This document shows positions 52,425 through 60,783 of a DNA stretch of 64,000 nt, piece by piece. Each line of letters starts with the position of its first letter. Position 1 is the stretch's first letter. The stretch lies in the NCBI RefSeq assembly GCF_003992015.1, contig NZ_RQVK01000009.1, positions 1 through 64,000 of the forward strand. The letters are read 5' to 3'. Source of the DNA: Veillonella sp. VA137 (GTDB taxonomy: Bacteria > Bacillota > Negativicutes > Veillonellales > Veillonellaceae). The position numbers were made by a program, and so were the translations under genes. The notes under the pieces were generated by a model. The model did no database searches. It saw only the letters and a list, made by a program, of their open reading frames with translations, and was not told where the DNA came from.

Positions 52425-53585
52425 TTATAAGGTCTTTTGTATTGGTAGTCTTTGCAATACTTGGATGACCTTTTGTAATTCTGCTTCTGTGTGCGAAGCG
52501 GTGACGGTTAAGCGTAATCGTCCTGTGTTGATAGGTACGGTAGGTGGACGAATGGCACTCAGGATAATGCCTTCTTGTTCACATAGGCGACTGGCTTCTA
52601 ATGTGTCTTCGTTGGATCCAATGATGATGGGGAAAATCGGTGTTTCATCGCTGCTAGGGATTCCTAGTGATTGCAAGGCTTGGTGCATGTATTCTGTATT
52701 GCTCCGCAGGTTTTGATAGACCCTTGGTTCCTGTGCCAATACTTCTAGGGCGCCAAGGCTAGCACCAATGTCAGCTGGAGATAAGGCGGTAGCAAAGATG
52801 AAAGGGCGACTATGGTTGATGATATAGTCGATGATGGTTTGGCTACCGCAGACGTATCCACCGATGGACCCTAAGGCTTTACTCATAGTGCCAGTGGTGA
52901 TGATACGTGGACTTTCACAGTGAAAGTGATGTGCTGTGCCACGTCCCTCACCAATGACGCCAGTAGCATGGGCATCATCCACAATGAGAAGAGCATCGTA
53001 GCGCTCAGCTAGCTCTAGTAGTTTTGGTAAGGGGGCTATATCCCCATCCATGCTGAACACCCCGTCGGTAATGATGAAGCGCATACCATAGTGCATAGAC
53101 TCAGCTAGTAATGGCTCAAGGGCGTGTACATCTTTGTGGGGGTAGACTTGTATTTTTGCGCCACTGAGGCGACATCCATCGATCAGGCTAGCATGGTTAA
53201 GCTCATCGCTAAAAATGATGTCCCCTTTATTAACAAGAGCTGATATAGTTCCGAGATTTGCCATAAACCCAGCTGTGAAGGTGAGTGCTTTTTCACATTC
53301 TTTCCACTGTGCAAGACGGGCTTCTAATTCTTGAAATAAAGGAAAAGAACCAGACGTAAGACGAGCACCACCAGAGCCAGTACCATATTGTTGAATAGCT
53401 TGTAAGGAACGATCCTTCACGTGCGGATGGTGGGTTAAGCCTAAGTAATTATTCGATGCCATCATTAGATAGGTGGAATCTTCATACATAACATGAGTCG
53501 CATCGATAGGTGTATACGTACGAGGAGAACGAAATTGTGATTCCTCTTGACGTAGAGTTAAGGCTTTGGCATATCGATTAAACAT
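52425..53585 (-). CDS. bioF: 8-Amino-7-oxononanoate synthase
   Basis: PLP enzyme that condenses pimeloyl-CoA with alanine, the second step of this biotin route. 386 residues, usual length. Motifs: SNNYLGL at 44-50, TGSGGARLTSGS at 69-80, DELNHASLIDG near 127, the aspartate in IVDDAHATGVIGEGRG, and Lys236 in GTMSKALGSIGGY. It is last in a three-gene minus-strand operon, and its ATG overlaps the end of bioW by 8 bp. bioA, bioD and bioB are not in the window. Confidence 0.95.
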   Translation of the reverse strand: MFNRYAKALTLRQEESQFRSPRTYTPIDATHVMYEDSTYLMMASNNYLGLTHHPHVKDRSLQAIQQYGTGSGGARLTSGSFPLFQELEARLAQWKECEKALTFTAGFMANLGTISALVNKGDIIFSDELNHASLIDGCRLSGAKIQVYPHKDVHALEPLLAESMHYGMRFIITDGVFSMDGDIAPLPKLLELAERYDALLIVDDAHATGVIGEGRGTAHHFHCESPRIITTGTMSKALGSIGGYVCGSQTIIDYIINHSRPFIFATALSPADIGASLGALEVLAQEPRVYQNLRSNTEYMHQALQSLGIPSSDETPIFPIIIGSNEDTLEASRLCEQEGIILSAIRPPTVPINTGRLRLTVTASHTEAELQKVIQVLQRLPIQKTL

Positions 53586-54333
53586 GGTGAATCCCTTTCG
53601 TTGTGACCCAAGTAGGGGTGGATGTAAAATATTGTAGTAATGTTTCTATAGGTGCCTCTTCGGTGATGAAGAAGGCACGACCACCAATGGGACTACCATA
53701 GACTTTCATAGGGCTCAATCGATGGTAGGTAGTGCCGTAAGACACATAACCCGTTGTATAATCTGGATCGTCAGACCAACATAGTTCACCTAGCACAAAG
53801 GGAGACGCCAAGACCTTGCTAGCCAAGATGAGAGCCTCCCTAGAATGGACAGAGGAACATCCGAAGTGCTGTAAATGTCGATGTATATCAGCATCGCTTT
53901 CTGCATCCATACGGGACACGCGCACTGTTTGAGGATATACTTCACCAGTGATAGCGTTAACGAGCCACGCGCCGCTTACAGACTCTGTGTTTTGATTGAG
54001 TTTGGTAAAAGCCTTTTGAATCGCCTGTTCGTGAATCTGCGCTTGTTGTAATAGTTGGGTAGCTACCTGATGAGATTCCTCGATTGTTTCTGATTCTGTA
54101 GTAGCCACCATGAGAGCAGGGACTTTCATGATGGAGTCATCAGGAATCTCATCAATTTGTAAATTGATAAAATCTGGACGACCTTTGCTGTGTTGCAATG
54201 CTCGTTGTAAAAATTCTTCTGAAATGCGTGATAAGGATTCTAAAGAGACGAGACGTTCCGCTCCAGAAATATGAGAACCTCCTTGTTCATGAGGGCCTCC
54301 CTTAGCAGCGCGCATACGAATGCTGTAGACCAT
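53578..54333 (-). CDS. bioW: 6-Carboxyhexanoate-CoA ligase (pimeloyl-CoA synthetase)
   Basis: Activates free pimelate with ATP and CoA to give pimeloyl-CoA. 251 residues, the family size. The N terminus YSIRMRAAKGGPHEQGGSHI and SGAERLVS is diagnostic, and SRMDAESD and YVSYGTTYHRLSPMK fit the BioW fold. BioW needs an outside or internal supply of pimelate, which makes the ECF component encoded just upstream (6 bp before its start) interesting. Coupled to bioF by overlap. Confidence 0.93.
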   Translation of the reverse strand: MVYSIRMRAAKGGPHEQGGSHISGAERLVSLESLSRISEEFLQRALQHSKGRPDFINLQIDEIPDDSIMKVPALMVATTESETIEESHQVATQLLQQAQIHEQAIQKAFTKLNQNTESVSGAWLVNAITGEVYPQTVRVSRMDAESDADIHRHLQHFGCSSVHSREALILASKVLASPFVLGELCWSDDPDYTTGYVSYGTTYHRLSPMKVYGSPIGGRAFFITEEAPIETLLQYFTSTPTWVTTKGIHHV

Positions 54334-54339
54334 GAGTGA

Positions 54340-54834
54340 CTAACCTTGTTTTACTTTCAAAGTCGTAGCCAAACGAGGTAGTCGGTGTAAGATGCTGTAG
54401 AAGATAGGACTTACAATGACTGTGAAAATCATTCCAGGGACTGCCATCACAAGCATAGGAATGACCATTTTGCCAAAGGACAAACCAATGGTGATACGGG
54501 CGATAGCAGACGCAATAGGGCCAGAGATAAGAATGGACCACATGCGATTTTTGCCAATCCATAAGATGAGCCCTACAATGAGGCGGAACTGCATGGCAAT
54601 GGCAACGTTTAATAAGTTTTGGGTGCCCAATACAAGACCAATCAAGCTAGAAAGACAACCGCAGATGATGTATTTGCGGAACCCGAAGGCAGCACAAATG
54701 GCTACCGCCAAAGGGGCAGACAATTGGAATTCTACACCGGGAATTAAGTTGGGAATCTTGATACCTCCCAAAATTGTCATCATCGCTGTTAAGATACCGA
54801 TCTCTGCAATTGTGTGAATACTTACATTTTTCAT
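54340..54834 (-). CDS. ECF transporter S component in the biotin operon
   Basis: Small membrane protein (164 residues, five or six hydrophobic helices) resembling ECF S components: IAEIGILTAMMTILGGIKIP near the N terminus and GVEFQLSAPLAVAICAAFG. It does not show the BioY pattern around the VPVTxQT motif, so it is probably not BioY itself. It is first in an operon with bioW and bioF, behind a likely BirA operator, so biotin, pimelate or another biotin precursor is the expected substrate; pimelate would suit BioW. The ATG follows AGGAGGT. The substrate assignment is inference. Confidence 0.7.
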   Translation of the reverse strand: MKNVSIHTIAEIGILTAMMTILGGIKIPNLIPGVEFQLSAPLAVAICAAFGFRKYIICGCLSSLIGLVLGTQNLLNVAIAMQFRLIVGLILWIGKNRMWSILISGPIASAIARITIGLSFGKMVIPMLVMAVPGMIFTVIVSPIFYSILHRLPRLATTLKVKQG

Positions 54835-54848
54835 TTTGCGACCTCCTA

Positions 54849-54889
54849 TTGTAAACTTTCAAAAACCTTACTTCGTTTACATTATAAGA
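54849..54889 (-). promoter_or_regulatory. Likely BirA operator over the promoter of the biotin operon
   Basis: TTGTAAAC (54849-54856) and GTTTACAT (54875-54882) form a dyad with an 18-bp spacer, like the BirA consensus TTGTAAACC / GGTTTACAA but with a spacer 1-2 bp longer than usual. On the minus strand the -10 box TATAAT overlaps the upstream arm, so a bound repressor would block transcription. Confidence 0.55.
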
Positions 54890-54952
54890 CGCAATTGCAT
54901 TTAGTGCAATATTCAATTGCAAATTTTTGTGACACATCATGAGGGACCTCAG

Positions 54953-54982
54953 TTGCTTAGGTTGGATTTTCTATAGTATAAT
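54953..54982 (+). promoter_or_regulatory. Promoter of the RNase J gene
   Basis: TTGCTT (54953-54958), an 18-bp spacer and TATAAT (54977-54982). It implies a leader of about 270 nt. Confidence 0.55.
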
Positions 54983-54988
54983 AAAAGT

Positions 54989-55262
54989 AATTATTTTGAT
55001 CGGCTTATGAACCTTATGGGTTCCCAAATGTTTCACAGTAGAAGTATGTATAGAGGGTATATGCTTTGCTGTGTAGAAGAATGTGACATAGATAGTGAGA
55101 AAGGTTTCTCACAGTGTTTTACTGTATGAATACGAACAGAAATAGATACTTATTTGTGCTTACATGCCGATACATGCTTAACCATCTGAGGATGGGATTA
55201 TATAGTCTTGGACTATGGTAGTATGTATAGACAGTACGACTATAGTCCTGTAGGAGGAAATT
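54989..55262 (+). promoter_or_regulatory. Long structured 5' leader of the RNase J mRNA
   Basis: Several hairpins occur: AACC-TTATG-GGTT near 55010, perfect GTGAGAAA-GG-TTTCTCAC (55097-55114), CCATC-TGA-GGATGG near 55180, and a large one joining GGACTATGGTAGT to its partner ACGACTATAGTCC (about 55208-55248), which ends 4 bp before the ribosome site GTAGGAGGAAAT. No known RNA class is recognised. Confidence 0.5.
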
Positions 55263-57182
55263 TTGAATATACAAGAAGAAAGAACAACGGTAGCTACACC
55301 AACAGGTGAAGCTGCGCAACAACGACCACGTCCGACGACACGCACACGTCGCACAACGGGTCAAAATCGTCGTGCTACTGTGAAAGCGGATGGAGAACGT
55401 CCAAACCGTCCACGTCCACAAGGTGACAATGGCGAACGTCGTCAATCCAATCGTGGCCCACGTAGACCACAACGAACAAATACAACAGTAGAAAAACATG
55501 AACAGACAGCACGTCCACATGTACGAAAAGATAAATTGCAAATCATTCCATTAGGTGGTCTAGGTGAGATCGGTAAAAATATGACCATCTTCCAATATGG
55601 CGATGATATTGTCGTGTTGGATGCGGGCTTAGCATTCCCAGAAAATGATATGTTAGGGGTGGATATTGTAATCCCTGACATGAGTTATTTAATCGAGCAT
55701 AAAGATAAAGTACGTGCCGTAGTGATTACTCATGGTCACGAAGACCACATTGGGTCCTTGGCGTACTTATTAAAAGAAGTGAACGTACCTGTGTATGCTA
55801 CAAACTTAGTATGTGGATTGATCGAAGGCAAATTAAAAGAACATCACGTAAAAGCTAAAAAATTACAAGTTGTAAAAGCTGGTGATGAATTTAAAATTGG
55901 ATGCTTTAAAGTGGGCTTTATCCAAACGAACCATTCCATTCCAGATGCATGTGCCATTTTCTTAGAAACTCCAGTAGGTACTGTGGTACATACTGGGGAC
56001 TTCAAAGTGGATCAAACTCCTGTAGATGGGAAATTGATGGACGTTCACAAATTTGCAGAACTTGGTAACAAAGGCGTATTGGCGCTTATGTCCGACTCCA
56101 CAAATGTGGAAAAACCAGGGTTTACTCCATCTGAAAGTTCTGTAGGCCCCGCGATTATGCGTGCTGTCGCAGAAGCTACGGGTCGTGTTATTTTAGCTAC
56201 TTTTGCATCTAATGTGTCTCGATTGCAACAAGCTATTGATGCAGCGGTAGCCACAAAACGTAAAGTAGTGGTATTAGGTCGTTCCATGGTAAATGTGACA
56301 GAAATCGCTCAAGAGCGTGGCTACTTAACAGTACCAGAAGGAACTATCATCGGTGATGATGAAATGAATCGCTATCGCGCTGATGAAATTATGATCTTAA
56401 CAACGGGGTCTCAAGGGGAACCAATGGCAGGTCTATCTCGTATGTCTACGAACAATCATCGTACCGTAGAGATTACGCCAAATGATACTGTTATTATCTC
56501 TGCTACACCAATTCCAGGTAACGAAGCGGCTGTAGGACGTACCATCGATAACTTATTGCGCCAAGGTGCTCATGTAGTATACGGCAAGGATCGTGGTATC
56601 CATGTATCTGGTCATGGTAGCCAAGAAGATTTAAAAACTATGTTGAACCTAGTACGACCTAAATTCTTTATCCCAGTTCATGGGGAATACCGCATGTTGA
56701 AAAAACATGGTGAGCTGGCTGTGTCCATGGGGATTGTAAAACCTAGCAATGTCTTGGTAGGCGATAATGGACAAATTTTTGAGTTTACTACTCGTACAGG
56801 TCGTTTAGCAGGTCGTGTACCAGCTGGTAAAGTCTTTGTAGATGGTTTAGGTGTAGGCGATGTAGGCAATATCGTTATCCGTGATCGTCAACAATTAGCG
56901 CAAGAAGGTATGGTGGTCGTTGTGATGGCAATGGACCGTGCTTCTGGTACGATCGTAGCGGGACCAGATATGTTATCTCGTGGCTTTGTGTATGTTCGTG
57001 ATGCAGAAGAATTGTTAAGCGAAGCACAACGTCGTGTGGACGCAGCAGTAGAAAAATGTGAAATGGACCACATCAAAGATTGGACAACTATCAAAACAGT
57101 GGTGCGTGACACATTAGGTAAATTCTTCTATGAAAAAACACGCCGTCGTCCAATGATTCTACCAATCATTCAAGACGTATAA
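55263..57182 (+). CDS. rnj: Ribonuclease J
   Basis: Metallo-beta-lactamase/beta-CASP ribonuclease with endonuclease and 5'-3' exonuclease activity, central to mRNA decay and rRNA maturation in Firmicutes. 639 residues. The zinc motif THGHEDHIG starts with His157 at 157; further motifs are GDFKVDQTPVDG, SDSTNVEKPGFT, and the beta-CASP signature STNNHRTVEI and VHGEYRML. The N terminus has an extra disordered tail of about 85 residues rich in Arg, Pro and Gln (RPRPTTRTRRTTGQNRR), absent in Bacillus RNase J1 and possibly RNA-binding. TTG start, behind GGAGG. Confidence 0.95.
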   Translation: MNIQEERTTVATPTGEAAQQRPRPTTRTRRTTGQNRRATVKADGERPNRPRPQGDNGERRQSNRGPRRPQRTNTTVEKHEQTARPHVRKDKLQIIPLGGLGEIGKNMTIFQYGDDIVVLDAGLAFPENDMLGVDIVIPDMSYLIEHKDKVRAVVITHGHEDHIGSLAYLLKEVNVPVYATNLVCGLIEGKLKEHHVKAKKLQVVKAGDEFKIGCFKVGFIQTNHSIPDACAIFLETPVGTVVHTGDFKVDQTPVDGKLMDVHKFAELGNKGVLALMSDSTNVEKPGFTPSESSVGPAIMRAVAEATGRVILATFASNVSRLQQAIDAAVATKRKVVVLGRSMVNVTEIAQERGYLTVPEGTIIGDDEMNRYRADEIMILTTGSQGEPMAGLSRMSTNNHRTVEITPNDTVIISATPIPGNEAAVGRTIDNLLRQGAHVVYGKDRGIHVSGHGSQEDLKTMLNLVRPKFFIPVHGEYRMLKKHGELAVSMGIVKPSNVLVGDNGQIFEFTTRTGRLAGRVPAGKVFVDGLGVGDVGNIVIRDRQQLAQEGMVVVVMAMDRASGTIVAGPDMLSRGFVYVRDAEELLSEAQRRVDAAVEKCEMDHIKDWTTIKTVVRDTLGKFFYEKTRRRPMILPIIQDV

Positions 57183-57191
57183 GGATTGTGC

Positions 57192-57221
57192 TATAATAGG
57201 CATATGACGAAAGTCATATGT
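57192..57221 (+). promoter_or_regulatory. yybS-operon promoter and hairpin
   Basis: TATAAT at 57192-57197 with TGC before it (extended -10), followed by the perfect hairpin CATATGAC-GAAA-GTCATATG (57201-57220). The hairpin lies over the expected transcript start; it could also end the RNase J transcript, since TCTATTTATT follows. Confidence 0.45.
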
Positions 57222-57285
57222 CTATTTATTGTATTGGCATAGAACGATGTCGACCCTTGAGGGAGACATAGTGTGGAGTTAGTAT

Positions 57286-58233
57286 ATGAATCAAACAAGT
57301 ACAAAGTCTGTCGTAGAGTCTGGTATCTTAACGGCATTGATGATTGTCTTTGCCATGATAGGTCTCAGTGTACCTATGCTTGGATTTTTTGGATCTATTT
57401 TTGTGCCTATGACGATTGCTATCGTAGGTGTACGCCATGGCTTTCGGTGGAGTTTATTATCTGTTGTATCCGCAGTCATTGCCATTGCCTTTTTATTGGG
57501 ACCATTGACGGCCATAGTCGAAGGTGGAGTCTTTGGTGTGATTGGTATTTTAATCGGCTATGGATTGCGCAAGCACTGGTCTATTTCTAAACTGTTGATG
57601 ATTCCTGCTGTGGTATTAATGCTAGCAGTAGTGGTTCAGTTTTGGGCATCCGCTTTGGTGATGCAAGTAAGCCCTACAGATATGTGGTCCTCTTTGGAAG
57701 AACAAATTACAGTATCCATGCAAGATATGTATGTACAGCAAGGGCTTTCAGAGGAGCAAGTGACAACAGCGATGGCAGCCTTGCAAGATCAAATTGAAAT
57801 CATGAAAAAAGTATTGATTGCAGGACTGTTTTGCTCTGGCGTAGCGATTTCGTATATTATTAATCGTCTTACCTATCTTGTGCTCAGTCGTATCGGTACC
57901 TATCATGTTCCTGAAATGCCTACCATCAAAGGGTGGCGTGTACCAGACTGGGCCTTGCATATCTTTTTAGTGGGGGTCATTTCCTATTTTGTGAAACAAT
58001 ATATTCCACTCCTTGAATACGCAGGCTATAATTTGATGTACTTAGGTGGTATAATGCTATTTATACGAGGTATATCTTGTGTTTGGCGTATTAGTAAAAG
58101 TTACAATCCGCCGAAGATTGTGCCGTGGATTGTGCTAGCTATATTTGTTGTGATGTCACAATCTGCTGCGATATTAGGAGCCTTAGATGTATTCTTGCAC
58201 ATAGAGAAACGATGGGGCAGACGAAGTGAGTAA
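57286..58233 (+). CDS. DUF2232 membrane protein (YybS-like)
   Basis: Polytopic membrane protein of 315 residues with seven or eight helices. It has the DUF2232/YybS layout: N-terminal ESGILTALMIVFAMIGL, an extracytoplasmic loop of about 60 residues (MQVSPTDMWSSLEEQITVSM) and C-terminal helices. The first part resembles ECF S components, but no transport function is shown. In Bacillus yybS directly precedes gdpP, rplI and the replicative helicase gene, exactly as here. The ATG follows GGAG. The next ORF overlaps or nearly abuts its end. Confidence 0.85.
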   Translation: MNQTSTKSVVESGILTALMIVFAMIGLSVPMLGFFGSIFVPMTIAIVGVRHGFRWSLLSVVSAVIAIAFLLGPLTAIVEGGVFGVIGILIGYGLRKHWSISKLLMIPAVVLMLAVVVQFWASALVMQVSPTDMWSSLEEQITVSMQDMYVQQGLSEEQVTTAMAALQDQIEIMKKVLIAGLFCSGVAISYIINRLTYLVLSRIGTYHVPEMPTIKGWRVPDWALHIFLVGVISYFVKQYIPLLEYAGYNLMYLGGIMLFIRGISCVWRISKSYNPPKIVPWIVLAIFVVMSQSAAILGALDVFLHIEKRWGRRSE

Positions 58234-58249
58234 ACCTAGAGGAGGTAGT

Positions 58250-60274
58250 ATGGATATACAAACTGAATACAGTTCTATTGAAATGACTGCTGCCGTTCTC
58301 ATTATTATCTTATTAGGTATTATTTTCTATTTAAATTGGCAACTAGCTATGTTGGCTTGTATCGTGGTGATCGCTGCCTATTTATATGTGGGACGAACCA
58401 TTCGCCGAGGACGACATCTTAGAAAAGCTCAATTTGACTGTATGGCAAAAGGGATTACACAGGCATCGACCTTTGCATTACAAAATTTACCCGTAGGGAT
58501 TGTTATCATTGATGAACACAATGTGATCTGCTGGAGTAATAGCGTATTTAGAGATTGGTTACCTAGTGATTCCGATAAAACAATAAAATTAAGTGGATTT
58601 ATTCCTACCTTGCGGATTGATAAATATTGGGGCAAGTCGGGATTCTTTCACGAAGAAATTGATGGTAAATATTACCGTGTATTATACAAAACGTTGGTAG
58701 CTCCGAAGTCTAATTATTCCGATGTTAATAGCGATGAACTAGAATCGTATATGGCATTTTATTTCGATGACATAACAGATATCGAAGTGGAGAAACAAAA
58801 AGCGATTTCTATGCTGCCAGCTCTTGGTTTTATTGCTATGGATAATATTGAAGATTTGCGTTCTGGTTTGAGTGATATTGAATATACGCAATTATGGTCT
58901 GATATGAATCGCTTGATTGTGACGGAAATTGACAAGCATGACGGATTTATACGAAATGCTACAGAAGATACGTATACCTTTAGTATTAGTAAAGCCGCTA
59001 TGTTGCAGATGATGGAGTCGAAGTTTAGCATATTAGATAAAATTCGGGCCTTAACTACATCGAAACATATTCCTCCAACTATCAGTATGGGCATTGCTTT
59101 AACAGAAGATACTGTAAAAGTACAAGGGGAAAAGGCAAAATCAGCCTTAGAAATCGCTTTAGGGCGTGGCGGTGACCAAGTTTGTGTATATCATGGTGAG
59201 GAAGTAAAATTCTTTGGTGGGAAGTCATCAGGGAATGAAAAGAATACACGTGTTCGTGCTAGGGTCGTATCTCATGCATTGCATGAAATCATGTTGGATT
59301 CTGATCGCGTGCTTGTGATGGGTCATGATCGAGAAGATTATGATAGTATTGGTGCTTCTGTAGGCGTAGCAGCGATGGCAAGAGCCCTTAATAAACCAGT
59401 GCATATTGCCTTGAGTTCACATCCTACAGCAGTTCGTAAATTAGTAGAAGTACTGGTAGAACATCCAGATTTTCAAGGTCTAATTATTGATGAAGAAGAA
59501 GCAGCTCAGTTTGTAACAGATAATACTGTGGTCATCGTGACCGATGTGCATCGGTCTGAAATGGTAGCCGCTCCATCAGCGCTGAAAAAAGCAAATCGCC
59601 GTGTTGTCATCGACCATCATAGACGGGGCTCAGATTTTATTGAATCGCCATTATTAACGTATTTAGAGCCTTCTACGTCATCTACTAGTGAACTGGTAAC
59701 AGAGTTAATTCAATATTTCCCAGAACATGTAGAGATTAAGCATATTGAAGCTAGTGGTTTATATGCAGGTATTGTAGTAGATACAAAAAACTTTGTGGTT
59801 CAAACAGGGGCACGTACCTTTGAAGCAGCCTCTTTCTTGCGCCGATCAGGAGCAGATGTATCCTTAGTACGACACTTATTTATGGATAGTTTTGAAGGTA
59901 TGCGTATACGTTCTGCTATGCTAGCTTCTGCAGAAGAAATAGAAAATATGGCTTTCACAGAGGCACCGCAAGATGCGAAGAATGCAACAGTGATAGCAGC
60001 TCAAACAGGTGATAAATTAATTACGCTAGAGGGTATTGAAGCTAGTTTTGTATTTTATGTATTGCCAGATGGTGGCATTGGAGTCAGTGCTAGGTCACAA
60101 GGCAAGTTAAATGTACAATTAATTATGGAAGCTGTTGGTGGCGGAGGTCATCGTACCGTGGCGGGTGCTCAAATTTACAATATGTCTATGAAAGAGGCAC
60201 GCCAATGGGTGACTGAAGTGGCCGTATCCCATATGACAGAATTACAAAAAGAAGTTAAGGAGGAATTATCATGA
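58250..60274 (+). CDS. gdpP: DHH-family c-di-AMP phosphodiesterase (GdpP-like)
   Basis: Membrane-bound phosphodiesterase that hydrolyses cyclic di-AMP, a regulator of potassium and osmotic balance. 674 residues. Two N-terminal helices (about 10-50) are followed by a PAS-like domain (NLPVGIVIIDEHNVICWSN), a degenerate GGDEF domain, then DHH (VMGHDREDYDSIGA near 355, VIDHHRRG near 453) and DHHA1 ending VGGGGHRTVAGAQI. Metal-binding Asp/His residues of the DHH core are kept. ATG 58250 follows GAGGAGGT; the longer GTG frame overlaps yybS. Its stop overlaps rplI by 4 bp. Confidence 0.93.
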   Translation: MDIQTEYSSIEMTAAVLIIILLGIIFYLNWQLAMLACIVVIAAYLYVGRTIRRGRHLRKAQFDCMAKGITQASTFALQNLPVGIVIIDEHNVICWSNSVFRDWLPSDSDKTIKLSGFIPTLRIDKYWGKSGFFHEEIDGKYYRVLYKTLVAPKSNYSDVNSDELESYMAFYFDDITDIEVEKQKAISMLPALGFIAMDNIEDLRSGLSDIEYTQLWSDMNRLIVTEIDKHDGFIRNATEDTYTFSISKAAMLQMMESKFSILDKIRALTTSKHIPPTISMGIALTEDTVKVQGEKAKSALEIALGRGGDQVCVYHGEEVKFFGGKSSGNEKNTRVRARVVSHALHEIMLDSDRVLVMGHDREDYDSIGASVGVAAMARALNKPVHIALSSHPTAVRKLVEVLVEHPDFQGLIIDEEEAAQFVTDNTVVIVTDVHRSEMVAAPSALKKANRRVVIDHHRRGSDFIESPLLTYLEPSTSSTSELVTELIQYFPEHVEIKHIEASGLYAGIVVDTKNFVVQTGARTFEAASFLRRSGADVSLVRHLFMDSFEGMRIRSAMLASAEEIENMAFTEAPQDAKNATVIAAQTGDKLITLEGIEASFVFYVLPDGGIGVSARSQGKLNVQLIMEAVGGGGHRTVAGAQIYNMSMKEARQWVTEVAVSHMTELQKEVKEELS

Positions 60275-60717
60275 AAGTAATTTTATTAGAAGATGTTAAA
60301 AAAGTTGGTAAACGTGGTGAAATCGTAGAAGTGTCTGAAGCTTATGGCCGTAATGTATTGATTAAAAAAGGCGTAGGTCTTGAGGGGACACCACAAAACT
60401 TAAACAATGCAAAACAAAAATTAGGTGCTCAAGCACATAAAAAACAAGTGGACTCTGATGAAGCTACTGTATTGGCTAGCCAATTGTCGAAAGTATCTGT
60501 TACAATCCCAGTAAAAATGGGTGATGGTGGTCGTGTATTCGGTTCTGTAACAGGTAAAGATATTTCTGATGCATTGCAAGCGCAAGTAAAAGTTGATGTG
60601 GATAAAAAGAAAATTGACTTAAAAGAGCCAATCAAAACATTGGGTACTCATGAAGTGTTAGTTCGAGTGCATCCAGAAATTACAGCTAAGATTACTGTAG
60701 AAGTAGTTGCAGGTTAA
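60271..60717 (+). CDS. rplI: 50S ribosomal protein L9
   Basis: Structural protein of the large ribosomal subunit at the base of the L1 stalk, 148 residues. N-terminal MKVILLEDVKKVGKRGEIVE and YGRNVLIKKG are the signature, joined by a long helix (about 41-75) to the C-terminal rRNA-binding domain (DGGRVFGSVTGKDI). It overlaps the gdpP stop by ATGA and is followed directly by a terminator, although dnaB continues the conserved gene order. Confidence 0.97.
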   Translation: MKVILLEDVKKVGKRGEIVEVSEAYGRNVLIKKGVGLEGTPQNLNNAKQKLGAQAHKKQVDSDEATVLASQLSKVSVTIPVKMGDGGRVFGSVTGKDISDALQAQVKVDVDKKKIDLKEPIKTLGTHEVLVRVHPEITAKITVEVVAG

Positions 60718-60723
60718 TAGAAA

Positions 60724-60746
60724 GAGGGGCTAGGCCCCTCTTTTTT
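60724..60746 (+). terminator. Terminator after rplI
   Basis: Stem GAGGGGC / GCCCCTC, loop TAG, then TTTTTT. It may lower expression of dnaB relative to L9. Confidence 0.88.
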
Positions 60747-60783
60747 GGTATAGATATATGTAGTTGTGAATTGGGAGAATAGT

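Larger units (their letters stand above)
54835..55262. other. Divergent regulatory region between the biotin operon and RNase J
   Basis: It holds the BirA-like site and biotin promoter (54849-54889), a symmetric AT-rich stretch with CAATTG repeats (about 54892-54920), the RNase J promoter and its structured leader of about 270 nt. No ORF is credible. Confidence 0.6.
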
